Notes under the pieces: model-generated
What the model saw: only the letters and a program-made list of their open reading frames with translations
Database searches by the model: none
Told to the model about the DNA's origin: nothing
Program-made: the position numbers and the translations under genes
In this document: positions 34,593 to 44,736 of the stretch, one piece after another
How the letters are laid out: each line of letters opens with the position of its first letter
Numbering within the stretch: the first letter of the stretch is position 1
Assembly: GCF_026309355.1 (NCBI RefSeq)
Contig: NZ_JAPJZK010000001.1
Coordinates: 2,438,501-2,502,500 of the forward strand
DNA length: 64,000 bases
Direction: 5' to 3'
Origin: Spartinivicinus marinus
GTDB lineage: Bacteria; Pseudomonadota; Gammaproteobacteria; Pseudomonadales; Zooshikellaceae

Positions 34593-35435
34593 GTGAAAGC
34601 AACTAGTGCCATCAACAGCATAAAGGCATTATCCATACCCATTATAGTAAGCATCACTCTAAATTTAATTCTATATAACTTAGTCTTTGCCAAAACAATG
34701 ACTATAGCGATGTCAGATTGGCCACCCCATACGATTCAGTCAGATGCTCATGGTGGGTTACAAACCAAACGCTTAACAGAGGCTCTTGCTAAGGCCGGCT
34801 ATACAGCCACATTAGACTGGTATGACAGCTGGCTAAGCGCCTACAACCGCACTGAAGCTGCTCTGGCCGATGCAAGTGGTTTTTGGATGTGTAATAAAGA
34901 ACGAGCGAAAACTCTTTACTTTTCAGACCCTATTTTTGTCATCCAACATGTAATGTTTTATTTAAAAGGTAACAATTATCGGTGGAGAAGTTTATCTGAT
35001 CTCAAGGGTAGAGGACCTTTTGGTGTAACTACTGCTTATTATTATGGTGATAAATTTTCAGAGGCGGTTAAAAAATATAATTTCCAGATACGTGAAGTAA
35101 GACTTGAATCCCTTGTTTTCAATTTATTGATTCATGGAAGAGTTAACTATGTGCCAATGGATATTTTAAATGGCCTAGAGCTTATTGAAAGGTATGTACC
35201 AAAAGAATCACAAATTTATATCACATTTAATTCACCTCCATTTGATGAAAACTATTTACACTTAGTTATCTCTAAAAAACACCCCAATGCCAAAGCTATA
35301 GTAACTGGACTTAACCATGCTATATCTTTATTAAATGATAAATATTCCAAGCAACTTCCAGAAAAAAAATTTAGGTATTCGTGTCCTAGCGTGGTTCAAA
35401 ACCTATCATACACATCAAATATTAGTGGTTTTTAA
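34593..35435 (+). CDS. Periplasmic solute-binding-like protein (family 3)
   Basis: A 280-residue protein starting at GTG 34593. A long N-terminal hydrophobic signal ends near LVFA. The mature part is of SBP_bac_3 type: TIAMSDWPPHTIQ, LTEALAKAGY, ASGFWMCNKERAKTLYFSDPIF, and a LSDLKGRGPFGVTT hinge. No transporter subunits are beside it. It is a different subgroup from the 12474-13262 protein (little similarity by eye). Ligand unknown. Confidence 0.75.
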   Translation: MKATSAINSIKALSIPIIVSITLNLILYNLVFAKTMTIAMSDWPPHTIQSDAHGGLQTKRLTEALAKAGYTATLDWYDSWLSAYNRTEAALADASGFWMCNKERAKTLYFSDPIFVIQHVMFYLKGNNYRWRSLSDLKGRGPFGVTTAYYYGDKFSEAVKKYNFQIREVRLESLVFNLLIHGRVNYVPMDILNGLELIERYVPKESQIYITFNSPPFDENYLHLVISKKHPNAKAIVTGLNHAISLLNDKYSKQLPEKKFRYSCPSVVQNLSYTSNISGF

Positions 35436-35490
35436 GTGTAGCAATCGAGCAACAAAAACTACTGTGTTCACACCATCCTTGGTGCTTAGC

Positions 35491-35529
35491 GACGGTAACA
35501 AAGTCTAAAAATAATTCGCGAAAAGTATA
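35491..35529. repeat. Dispersed intergenic repeat, copy 2
   Basis: Second copy of the element at 33182-33220, same orientation, in the gap before the phospholipase-like gene; its core is CTAAAAATAATTCGCGA (35505-35521). Confidence 0.5.
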
Positions 35530-35565
35530 TATCCCAGCATTTTTAGGAGATATCCAATATTCTTA

Positions 35566-36660
35566 CTATTTACTACAACTAAACCCAGACACCCAACCAT
35601 CAAACGAACACCCAATCAAAAATGTTCCAGTTTTCGCAAACTTTTCAATAATGTTCGCAGCATCATATTCATCTATAAATTCTTGATAACTCCCCTTTTC
35701 AGAACAAGCAACACAGGCATAAAACCCACATAAATTTTTTAAATGATTGTCTCCCCAGGCATGATGATCATGCATTTGGCAACAGTAATCTAATGAAGAC
35801 ATCGGCTGATATGGTTTGTTATCCCAGCCATCGCCACAATAATATCCATACCGTCCAAATAAGCCACCCAACTCCCATTCTGTTTTGCACACAGCCTCAC
35901 CATCTTTTTCACAACGACTCACAGCATGCTTATGTTCTGCTGCATTTTGATAAAATGGGCTGCCAGCATACTCCACCGAAGAATAAAATCCATAAAAATC
36001 ATATGATAAATTACTAACAGAAAAATCATTATAAGGTTTATTTATGGGTGACTCTGCTCTACTTAATTTTAATTTTTTTATTTTTTTCTTATTATTTCGT
36101 TGAGCAGTTGCAATATCAATACAGCCTTCTAGATTTGCTGGGTTAAATAAGTTTTGACTTAAAGGACTGATTTTATTTACTTCAAATAGCAATGCTGTCT
36201 CATTAAACTGAAATGTCAATATCTGCTTATTTTTTTTCTTATTGGCTGTTTGCCAATAAACACCTTGTTTTGTTGATACTTTGTTAGTATTTGATTTAAC
36301 TTTTGCCAACAACTTTTTAATACTAGGAGCATTACTATTACCCAGCGAAAACCTGGTGCAACTGATTGAATTTTGAATATAGCCTGTTGCGGGGCTACTA
36401 TTCCAATCATAATAAATATATGACTTATCCCCATCACTACCCATATTTACTTCAATCAAGAAAGCTCTATTGTTCTCTTTAAAGTGAAGTTTTGCAGATA
36501 GCTTAATATTAGGTAGCACTACATTACCAGATGCAGAAAATGCTTTTTCTGAATAAAGTAAAGCTCTTTGAGGGCTATCTAAGTTAATTGCATATAAATT
36601 CGAAACAAAAGCAACTGAAAGCAACGTTAAAGATAAAATAAAATGTAACATTTTTTTCAT
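35566..36660 (-). CDS. Secreted protein with phospholipase A2-like catalytic motif
   Basis: A 364-residue protein with a signal peptide (MKKMLHFILSLTLLSVAFVS, cleavage near LYA). Residues ~25-200 form a Lys/Asn-rich beta domain of unknown family. The C-terminal ~120 residues are Cys-rich and contain the secretory PLA2 pattern: a calcium-loop-like segment YGYYCGDGW (Tyr271 to Trp279, Cys275) and the active-site helix DYCCQMHDHHAWG with Cys293-Cys294 and the His297-Asp298 pair. Further Cys residues (CGFYACVACS, GCSF, FSCSK) could pair as disulfides. It is likely a secreted phospholipase, but the calcium loop is not canonical and activity is unproven. Confidence 0.75.
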   Translation of the reverse strand: MKKMLHFILSLTLLSVAFVSNLYAINLDSPQRALLYSEKAFSASGNVVLPNIKLSAKLHFKENNRAFLIEVNMGSDGDKSYIYYDWNSSPATGYIQNSISCTRFSLGNSNAPSIKKLLAKVKSNTNKVSTKQGVYWQTANKKKNKQILTFQFNETALLFEVNKISPLSQNLFNPANLEGCIDIATAQRNNKKKIKKLKLSRAESPINKPYNDFSVSNLSYDFYGFYSSVEYAGSPFYQNAAEHKHAVSRCEKDGEAVCKTEWELGGLFGRYGYYCGDGWDNKPYQPMSSLDYCCQMHDHHAWGDNHLKNLCGFYACVACSEKGSYQEFIDEYDAANIIEKFAKTGTFLIGCSFDGWVSGFSCSK

Positions 36661-36915
36661 ATCATTATCTCAATTATTATTTTTCTTAAATTTATTAGCT
36701 GATCTCCTTATCACATCAAATTAAGTAACAAATGTTTTTAGTGTACAGTCGAATTTTTATAAAAATCATTTAACAGCTTTACTACAATACGGAGAATTTT
36801 AACCTAAATAAAAGTGTAATGACTTGCTTACAACTATGCTTTTTTATAATGAACAAATACAATTCTACTTATTCACTATACTTAACAATAAAATACATGG
36901 AATGTATAACCATCA

Positions 36916-38217
36916 ATGAGCGAGTATATAGAAAAGAAGCTGCATGTATCAGAGTTGGAAGTCGGTATGCATGTTGTTCGACTAGACAGACCTTGGCTAG
37001 AGACATCATTTCTATTACAAGGCTTTATCATTCAATCACAAGAAGATATCAGAGCTCTAGCAGAGGAATGCAACCACGTTTATATCCAAGGAAAACTACA
37101 AAACACTGAAGGAGAGTCAACAAAAGTTAAATCTAACTTACCCAAACGCCAAGCTGTTTATATTAACAAAGTTAACTTCGAACAAGAAATTGAAAAGGCT
37201 TCCGTTAACTTTGGCCAGGCTCGTAGCTTGGCCAAAAATATTATGAACGGTATTCGTATTGGTAGAGCACTTGATATTAACGAAGCTAAAGAAGCTGTAT
37301 CTGAATGTGTTAACAGTATATTACGTAACCCTGATACCCTTCGTTGGTTAACCCAAATTAAGCAACAAGACGAATACACAGCAGAGCATAGCATGAATGT
37401 GTGCATTTTATCTGCAACATTTGCTCGCTACCTTGGCATGTCTAGCTCTGAAATAGAAACTATAGGCCTCTGCGGTTTGTTACATGATGTAGGTAAAGCT
37501 AAAGTGCCTGAAGAGATTCTGAATAAACCTGGTAAGTTAGACCCTGATGAAAACAGCATTATGCAAATGCATACTGTTTATGGCAAAGACATTTTAACTG
37601 CTGCGGAAAATAAATATTTAATCACGGTTGATGTAGCGCATTCCCACCATGAAAGAGTTGATGGCACAGGCTATCCTCGTCAACTACAGTCTAGACAAAT
37701 TCCACTTTATGCTAAGATAGTAGCACTCGCCGATGTTTATGATGCAATTACCAGCTGCCGCTGCTATGACAGCAGCAGAACCTCATTAACGGCGCTTAAT
37801 ATCATTTACAACGAAATGGGTACACATTTCGATGCCGAATTAGCACGAGAGTTTATTAAGTGTATCGGTATTTATCCGCCCGGTAGCATCGTAGAAATGA
37901 CCAATGGTGAAGTCGGTATAGTCATTAGTAACGATGACATCCGTAGATTAAAGCCCAGGGTTCTATTGTTACTGAATGAGTTTAAAGAACCTAGAAAACA
38001 ACGGCTGGTTGACTTAACTAAAATAGACTTAGACGCCGAAAGCAAACCTTATGTTATTAAAAGAGAATTGATAAACGGCACTTATGGAGTTGACATAAAA
38101 GACTACTTTAACTTGATAACAAACGATTCATTAACAAAGAATACCCACAAAAAAGACAGCGATAATTTACCAAACACTACTATCTCAATTAATTCTAACG
38201 AGGTAATCCAAAGTTAA
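36916..38217 (+). CDS. HD-GYP domain cyclic-di-GMP phosphodiesterase with DUF3391
   Basis: A 433-residue cytosolic protein. Residues 1-60 are a DUF3391 module (LHVSELEVGMHVVRLDRPW). The HD-GYP domain has the EHSMNVCILSATFARYLG helix, the metal pair LLHDVGKAKVPEEIL near residue 192, and HHERVDGTGYP near residue 245. It should hydrolyse cyclic di-GMP and so influence motility or pili. A ~70-residue tail beyond the domain is Lys/Asn-rich. The ATG lacks a clear ribosome-binding site. Its stop is one base from the convergent DCC gene. Confidence 0.9.
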   Translation: MSEYIEKKLHVSELEVGMHVVRLDRPWLETSFLLQGFIIQSQEDIRALAEECNHVYIQGKLQNTEGESTKVKSNLPKRQAVYINKVNFEQEIEKASVNFGQARSLAKNIMNGIRIGRALDINEAKEAVSECVNSILRNPDTLRWLTQIKQQDEYTAEHSMNVCILSATFARYLGMSSSEIETIGLCGLLHDVGKAKVPEEILNKPGKLDPDENSIMQMHTVYGKDILTAAENKYLITVDVAHSHHERVDGTGYPRQLQSRQIPLYAKIVALADVYDAITSCRCYDSSRTSLTALNIIYNEMGTHFDAELAREFIKCIGIYPPGSIVEMTNGEVGIVISNDDIRRLKPRVLLLLNEFKEPRKQRLVDLTKIDLDAESKPYVIKRELINGTYGVDIKDYFNLITNDSLTKNTHKKDSDNLPNTTISINSNEVIQS

Positions 38218-38218
38218 A

Positions 38219-38575
38219 TTATGGTAGCCGGTTGCTTTTTTTTAACCGTTCGTGAACACTTTTTTGATAAATAATATGCAAGTAATGCTTTATCATTTTA
38301 AAGTTCATAACCCAAGCTATCACTCGCAGCCAAGGACTCAGCTTTAACAATGCTATATATGCATCAATATCATTAACAATTGCTCCATCCGCTAATTGAA
38401 TATGCAAGCTAGTTAATGCTTCCTTCGGATTAATGCCTGCTTTTAATAATGCTTCTTTATTCTCATTGATGTCACACCACTCTATCTTATTTTTGTCTAT
38501 CACATGGTTAAACCATTGTTGATCCCGTTGGCAGCTGGGGCATACTGCGTCGTAATAAATGATTATTTTATCCAT
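38219..38575 (-). CDS. Thiol-disulfide oxidoreductase of the DCC (DUF393) family
   Basis: A 118-residue protein with the thioredoxin-like N-terminal motif YYDAVCPSC (Cys12 and Cys15), where most relatives have DGxCxxC. IEWCDINENKEALLKAG and a C-terminal hydrophobic segment (SPWLRVIAWVM) follow the family plan. It probably acts on cytosolic or membrane thiols, but no substrate is known. It is convergent with the HD-GYP gene with no terminator between them. Confidence 0.82.
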   Translation of the reverse strand: MDKIIIYYDAVCPSCQRDQQWFNHVIDKNKIEWCDINENKEALLKAGINPKEALTSLHIQLADGAIVNDIDAYIALLKLSPWLRVIAWVMNFKMIKHYLHIIYQKSVHERLKKSNRLP

Positions 38576-38795
38576 TGTGTAATACTCAAAGTCGCCTAAG
38601 GATTGTAAAAAGCAAATAGCAATGGAACAACAGAGCGCACTGCTATTCTATAACAGGCACTAAACTCAATTTTTACACTCTCTTAAGAGAGTTTGGCCAA
38701 TAGGCAGTTAGCTTACCAATTCAGTTAAGAGCAGCTTTTTGCTCTTTTTTCGTTAGAGATGATGAAACTGACTCACAACTTTTAATTTTCTAAGC

Positions 38796-38856
38796 ATAAG
38801 TGAGCAATAAACCTCTCACTTAGTCTTTATGATTGAGCGCTTTATTGCTCACTTAT
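38796..38856. repeat. 16-bp perfect inverted repeat upstream of hcp
   Basis: ATAAGTGAGCAATAAA (38796-38811) is repeated exactly inverted at 38841-38856, with a 29-base loop. Outside the arms TTTTCT and AGAAAA can pair again after a small bulge, giving a stem of over 20 bp. No T-tail follows. It lies 187 bases before hcp within a ~470-base gene-free stretch (38576-39043). Confidence 0.6.
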
Positions 38857-39043
38857 AAGAAAACCATTGACTCATGCTCCTTAAACAGCAAACAACCAAT
38901 TGATTTTAAACGAAAATTAAAATATGGCATGCAGTTTGACTATTAACTGCCTGTAAACTGTTGGTCACCCGCACCCGTGGCTAAAGAATTCGTTATTGGC
39001 TTCTTCTTAAGAAGCCCACTTTTAACTAACAAGGAATGATGCT

Positions 39044-39559
39044 ATGCCAACTCCAGCGTACATGACAATTGAAGGCACTACACAAGGTCCAATTACTGCC
39101 GGCACTTTCACTGAAGACTCGGTAGGTAATATTTATCAGGAAGGCCATGAAGACCAAATCTTGGTTCAAGCTTTTCGTCATGATGTCATCATTCCTCGTG
39201 ATCCTCAAAGTGGTCAGCCAACAGGCCAACGGGTTCACCAGCCTCTGGTGATTACCAAAGTTTTTGATAAATGTTCTCCCTTACTTTATACGGCACTAAC
39301 TTCTGGTGAAAAGCTGGCTAAATGTAAGATCGACTGGTATCGTACTTCAATTACAGGCACTCAAGAACACTATTTCACGATCGAGCTGGAAGATGCCATT
39401 ATCGTTGCTATAAATGCTTCGATGCCTAATTGCCAGGATCCGAGTCAAGCTCACTTTACTCATCTTGAAGATGTTCATTTTACTTATCGTAAGATTTTGT
39501 GGACTCACGAAGTCTGTGGTACATCAGGCGATGACGACTGGCGTAAACCAAAAAAATAA
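39044..39559 (+). CDS. hcp: Hcp-family type VI secretion tube protein (orphan)
   Basis: A 171-residue Hcp1-family protein. MPTPAYMTIEGTTQGPI, GHEDQILVQAFRHDVIIP, HQPLVITKVFDKCSPLLYTAL and the closing FTYRKILWTHEVCGTSG segment follow the family pattern. It forms hexameric rings of the type VI tube and may be secreted. No tssB/C, vgrG, clpV or effector gene is in the window, so it is an orphan copy whose apparatus is elsewhere. A GGAATG-type site (CAAGGAATGATGCT) precedes the ATG. A good terminator follows directly. Confidence 0.9.
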   Translation: MPTPAYMTIEGTTQGPITAGTFTEDSVGNIYQEGHEDQILVQAFRHDVIIPRDPQSGQPTGQRVHQPLVITKVFDKCSPLLYTALTSGEKLAKCKIDWYRTSITGTQEHYFTIELEDAIIVAINASMPNCQDPSQAHFTHLEDVHFTYRKILWTHEVCGTSGDDDWRKPKK

Positions 39560-39571
39560 TAAAAACTTGAA

Positions 39572-39599
39572 AAAAGCCCTCTCTTGCAGGGCTTTTATC
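39572..39599 (+). terminator. hcp terminator
   Basis: Stem AAAAGCCCT (39572-39580) with AGGGCTTTT (39588-39596), loop CTCTTGC, T-rich tail. Confidence 0.85.
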
Positions 39600-39820
39600 C
39601 ATACCTCAGCATCATTTGAATCTACCACCTATTAAAGGTTGTTGTAAAACTACCGCGCTCATCATCTTTTACGATACTCTCTCCACCTGAAAGATTGTTG
39701 CTATACAGCAAAAGTCTTTTGATCTTAACTGGATTAATTAGTTTTACTTCATTGCATAGACTCAACCCTTATTAGTTTTTACCTGATTGACTATCTGGTC
39801 ACTAACCGGCCATACAATAA

Positions 39821-40951
<1,131 letters not shown>

Positions 40952-40966
40952 GTGTGAGGTGAACTG

Positions 40967-41821
40967 ATGTCTGAACAAATTCAATTGGAAATCATTTCCC
41001 AAAACAAAGTGCATGGTGGCTGGTTAAAACGCTATCAACATCATTCTGATGTATTAAATTGCGATATGACTTTTACCCTATTTTTACCACCTCAAGCAGA
41101 AGAACAGGCTGTACCCGTCTTATACTGGCTATCTGGTTTAGAGTGTACAGATGAAAACTTTATGCAAAAAGCAGGAGCTCAACGACTGGCAGCTGAATTA
41201 GGCATGGCAATTGTCTGTCCAGATACCAGCCCAAGAGGCACTAACTTGCCAGGAGAACACGACAGCTGGGATTTAGGCTCAAGTGCGGGTTTTTATGTAG
41301 ATGCTACAGAACAGCCCTGGGAAAGCCATTACAAAATGTACAGCTATGTAACCAAAGAGCTGCCTGAACTCATTACTGAATCATTTCCTGTTACCGATAG
41401 AAAAGCCATTAGCGGCCATTCAATGGGAGGACATGGTGCTTTAATTTGTGCTCTGAAAAACCCTAAAGCCTATTCATCTGTCTCAGCATTTGCTCCAATA
41501 AGCCATCCAAGTGACTGCCCTTGGGGACAAAAAGCTTTCAGCCATTATTTGGGTAATAATAAAGATAACTGGGCTCAATTTGATGCGTGTGATCTAGTTG
41601 CAAAATCCAGCAGCCCAATTCCTATTTTGGTAGATCAAGGCAGTGCTGATAAGTTTCTCTCTGAACAGTTAAAACCTGAAGCGCTAACTAAAGCATGTAA
41701 AGATAATGATTTTGCTCTCACTTTACGCATGCAACCTGGTTATGATCATAGTTATTTTTTTATAACCAGCTTTATTGAAGACCACTTGCGCTATCATGGT
41801 AAAGCTTTAGGGTTACTGTAA
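40967..41821 (+). CDS. fghA: S-formylglutathione hydrolase
   Basis: A 284-residue esterase-D-family alpha/beta hydrolase. YWLSGLECTDENFMQKAG is the family signature, the nucleophile Ser is in SGHSMGGHGAL, and the catalytic His is in GYDHSYFF. It releases formate and glutathione from S-formylglutathione, completing the pathway begun by AdhC. The gene is cotranscribed with adhC. A 9-bp hairpin (41854-41862/41872-41880) lies 32 bases after the stop without a strong T-tail. Confidence 0.95.
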   Translation: MSEQIQLEIISQNKVHGGWLKRYQHHSDVLNCDMTFTLFLPPQAEEQAVPVLYWLSGLECTDENFMQKAGAQRLAAELGMAIVCPDTSPRGTNLPGEHDSWDLGSSAGFYVDATEQPWESHYKMYSYVTKELPELITESFPVTDRKAISGHSMGGHGALICALKNPKAYSSVSAFAPISHPSDCPWGQKAFSHYLGNNKDNWAQFDACDLVAKSSSPIPILVDQGSADKFLSEQLKPEALTKACKDNDFALTLRMQPGYDHSYFFITSFIEDHLRYHGKALGLL

Positions 41822-42245
41822 CAACGAAGCTATTAATAAACACTTACTACCAGGCCTAAAGCCTTTTCCCTGCTTTAGGCTGCCATCGTTAAGCCATAGG
41901 CTATTTTCATTTAAATATATTTAGTTAGCCTATAGCAATTAGTAATCAAAAATTTACAAAGTAAGTGTTTGTAAGAAAAGTTTATTTTTTGTAGTTAATT
42001 TATCCAGATATTGACGTATAGCTAACTTAGGAATAACGTTACCCATTCCTGAATAAAGGATAGAGTGGGAACTACAGTATATAAGAGTTTATTTTCCAGA
42101 AAACTGTAGAGAATATAATAAGAACTTTATTTATAGGAAAAATTTGGCTGTAAATCGCTGCCAAAAAATAACAATAGTGGCCAGCTGTTTTATGGCTGGT
42201 ATGAGTAACCTACATAAAAAATAGCCTTGTTGTGGAGTAATAATC
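41822..42245. other. Intergenic region before the GbdR-like gene
   Basis: About 420 AT-rich bases. A GCCTAAAGC/GCTTTAGGC hairpin (41854-41880) and a weaker ATAGGCTA/TAGCCTAT pair (near 41898 and 41932) follow fghA. The rest should hold the regulator's promoter. Confidence 0.45.
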
Positions 42246-43235
42246 ATGTCCATAACTAATACATGTACCATTGGTTTTTTAGTTCTAAACAATTTTACCT
42301 TAATGTCTCATGCTTCCGCTGTAGAGCCATTACGGATGGCAAATCAGCTGTCGAACCGTACTCTTTACCACTGGAAAACACTTTCAGTTACAGGAGAACC
42401 TGTTTCAGCCAGTGATGGAATGACTATAACACCTGACGATAGCATCGAAACAACTGAAAAGTTTGACTTAATTGTGGTATGCGGTGGCCTAGAAATAAAG
42501 CAACAATGTAACAACCGCCGCTTATTACAATGGTTACAACGACAAGCACGCCTTAAAACACCATTGGCTGCTGTTTGTACAGGCAGCTATATATTGGCTA
42601 AAGCAGGCTTATTAGATGGCCATCGTTGTACTATTCATTGGGAAAACATGGCCAGCTTTAAAGAAGAATTTCCTCATATCATGGTGACTAACCATATATA
42701 CAGTATTGACAGAGACCGGCTGACCTGTAGTGGGGGTACCGCGCCACTGGATATGATGTTAAATGTCATTGCCAATGTTCATGGTCGGGAGCTGAGTGCA
42801 TCCATATCAGAAATGTTCGTCCACGACCGAGTGCGTAACGAGGTTGAACAACAACGTATTCCGTTACGCCATACGCTAGGAATCAGTCAACCTAAGCTGG
42901 TCGAAATTGTTGCTTTAATGGAAGCTAACTTAGAAGAAACCATTAGCCTGGATGACCTAGCTAGCTATGTGGGATTATCAAGGCGCCAACTAGAACGTTT
43001 ATTTTTAAAATACCTAGACTGCTCGCCATCTAGATACTATCTAAAATTAAGATTACAAAGAGCCAGGCAGTTACTACAGCAAACTAACTTATCAATCATA
43101 GAAATTGCCGCTGCTTGTGGTTTTATTTCTACCCCACACTTTAGTAAGCGCTATCGTGACTGCTTTGGTATTCCACCTAGGGATGAACGATTGGGATTAC
43201 AAGTAAAAGTGCAACCCGTAGCCATGGCTAGCTAA
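42246..43235 (+). CDS. gbdR: GbdR-like AraC/GATase-1 regulator of glycine betaine catabolism
   Basis: A 329-residue regulator. The N-terminal DJ-1/GATase-like domain (TIGFLVLNNFTLMSHASAVE, then AAVCTGSYILAKAGLLDG) binds effector, and the C-terminal AraC domain has two helix-turn-helix motifs (ISLDDLASYVGLSRRQLERLF and LSIIEIAAACGFISTPHFSK). GbdR of Pseudomonas activates gbc, dgc and sox genes in response to glycine betaine and dimethylglycine. Position near adhC-fghA and the betaine blocks supports this call. Carnitine regulators (CdhR) and other GlxA-type proteins share the fold, so the effector is inferred. Confidence 0.85.
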   Translation: MSITNTCTIGFLVLNNFTLMSHASAVEPLRMANQLSNRTLYHWKTLSVTGEPVSASDGMTITPDDSIETTEKFDLIVVCGGLEIKQQCNNRRLLQWLQRQARLKTPLAAVCTGSYILAKAGLLDGHRCTIHWENMASFKEEFPHIMVTNHIYSIDRDRLTCSGGTAPLDMMLNVIANVHGRELSASISEMFVHDRVRNEVEQQRIPLRHTLGISQPKLVEIVALMEANLEETISLDDLASYVGLSRRQLERLFLKYLDCSPSRYYLKLRLQRARQLLQQTNLSIIEIAAACGFISTPHFSKRYRDCFGIPPRDERLGLQVKVQPVAMAS

Positions 43236-43297
43236 GGGCTATAATGTAAATCTAAATTGGTTCTCTTACTTTTTTTAAACAGAGTAAGAGAACTTTT

Positions 43298-43852
43298 TCA
43301 TTGTATTTTATCCACACTTAAACCAACTGTTATCGCTCCAATTGCCTTTTCCTGATCCATAACTGGAACTGACACTTGAATTAAATAAGCTTGGGCACTT
43401 TCATCAAACTCTACATTACCTATATAAATATCTCCCTTGCCCTGATTATAGCTATGCTGGAATTTATCTTCATCACCCTGCCAATAATCAGTTGTCTTAT
43501 TTGTCATTGCAATATTTTCACCCTTACTTCCCATTAAAAAAAGTTCAGCATAATATGGTTTAGATTTTTCAAGTTCTAATAAACGTTTAGCAGCCTTGTT
43601 TTGCATCAAATCCGTCATAAACCGGCTTAGACTCTTAGCATGCTTCCATTTTTTATCTCTCTCTTTAATCATCACTAGGGTAAGATCTTTTTTATTATGC
43701 TCTTTCACAAACTCCACTATGTCAGGGTCTTTCCCCCATTCCTGCAATGAATCAATAATTTTTTCTACAGAATTTATAGGGACTTCGCCCCCATAGACAC
43801 CAAAACTTAACATCCCTATCATAAAAATGATCGACTTTATTTTAACAATCAT
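43298..43852 (-). CDS. Stand-alone periplasmic Cache-type sensor domain protein
   Basis: A 184-residue protein with a signal peptide (MIVKIKSIIFMIGMLSFG) and a single Cache/PDC-like fold: YYAELFLMGSKGENIAMTNK, DKFQHSYNQGKGDIYIGNVEFD and the closing AIGAITVGLSVD strand. It has no kinase, cyclase or methyl-accepting domain, so it may bind a small ligand and act through a partner or as a soluble sensor. Adjacent, convergent gbdR may be coincidental. Family relatives often occur in front of chemoreceptors, none of which is in the window. Confidence 0.65.
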   Translation of the reverse strand: MIVKIKSIIFMIGMLSFGVYGGEVPINSVEKIIDSLQEWGKDPDIVEFVKEHNKKDLTLVMIKERDKKWKHAKSLSRFMTDLMQNKAAKRLLELEKSKPYYAELFLMGSKGENIAMTNKTTDYWQGDEDKFQHSYNQGKGDIYIGNVEFDESAQAYLIQVSVPVMDQEKAIGAITVGLSVDKIQ

Positions 43853-44016
43853 TAATTACCCCATTCTCAGTTACATCTTATTATTATTTTAGCCTGATTG
43901 ACTTGAGGGCACTCATAAATTCAAGTTAACTTTTTAAATATTACTAAGAATGCAAATAAATCAAGGGGATTACAACTTTATTATTAATACTTCACTTTAA
44001 AAATTTCCATTACAAC

Positions 44017-44100
44017 ATCTATTGAAGTACTTCAGCTATCGAAGCATTTTACCTATCAAAGTACCTCACCTATCAAAGTACCTCACCCATCAAAGTACCT
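44017..44100. repeat. 17-bp tandem repeat, five degrading copies
   Basis: Five head-to-tail copies of a 17-base unit: ATCTATTGAAGTACTTC, AGCTATCGAAGCATTTT, then ACCTATCAAAGTACCTC twice exactly, then ACCCATCAAAGTACCT. Identity rises toward the right end. The unit is not a multiple of three, so it is not coding. It lies in the gene-poor DNA after the Cache gene. Confidence 0.8.
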
Positions 44101-44520
44101 TTGTACCAAAACATAAACCAAATGTATATACACATCAATATCCTTACAAGCTGTGTGATTTTGGTAAAATTGCATGCTATCAGTAAGTATAAAAAACAAC
44201 CCAAATTACTTATCAACAAGTTAGAGAGATTTTTATTAACCCAACAATTTCAAAAAATATTTTCCAGAACTCAATCACATATATTATACTTAAGTCGTAT
44301 TATATGTTTTCACTGACTACACATAAGTATAACTACCAACTAAAGCGAGTTAACACCCACTCCCGCCATTGAATTTACTTTTAACCCTTTACCAACCACC
44401 ACAAAAAAACAGAATATAAAATAACAAACCACCTAATATAACTCTTACTTTAAGCATATCCGTAAAAACCCTAATTCAATTTATAACCAATTGCTGGTTA
44501 GTATCTAGTACAAGCGAAGT

Positions 44521-44652
44521 ATGAACATTGCTAACAAATACTCTGTTACTACTACTGGCTATAACTCATTAGCTGCAATGTTTAAAAGTAGTATCGCTTT
44601 TGGTTGTCTAGCTAGAAAGGTGGTAGCATCTATAGAAAAGATGGCTGCTTAG
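44521..44652 (+). CDS. Small hypothetical ORF, 43 residues
   Basis: An ATG-to-TAG frame encoding a short Ser/Ala-rich peptide with an amphipathic C-terminal helix (CLARKVVASIEKMAA). The upstream AAGCGAAG is a poor ribosome-binding site. It is followed by a 7-bp hairpin (44655-44661/44667-44673). It could be a real small protein or chance; nothing is recognised. Confidence 0.3.
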   Translation: MNIANKYSVTTTGYNSLAAMFKSSIAFGCLARKVVASIEKMAA

Positions 44653-44736
44653 TCTATACCCTTAGTGGGTATAAAACTGGTATTACAACAACATAATTGA
44701 ATATAGTAATACCAACAAAAACAATGGACCTAAGAT

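Noticed and set aside
36819-37109. 96-codon frame overlapping the HD-GYP start
   Set aside because: A shadow in another frame of the HD-GYP gene.
44101-44316. 71-codon frame right after the tandem repeat
   Set aside because: Starts at a TTG without a ribosome-binding site, in AT-rich noncoding-looking DNA.
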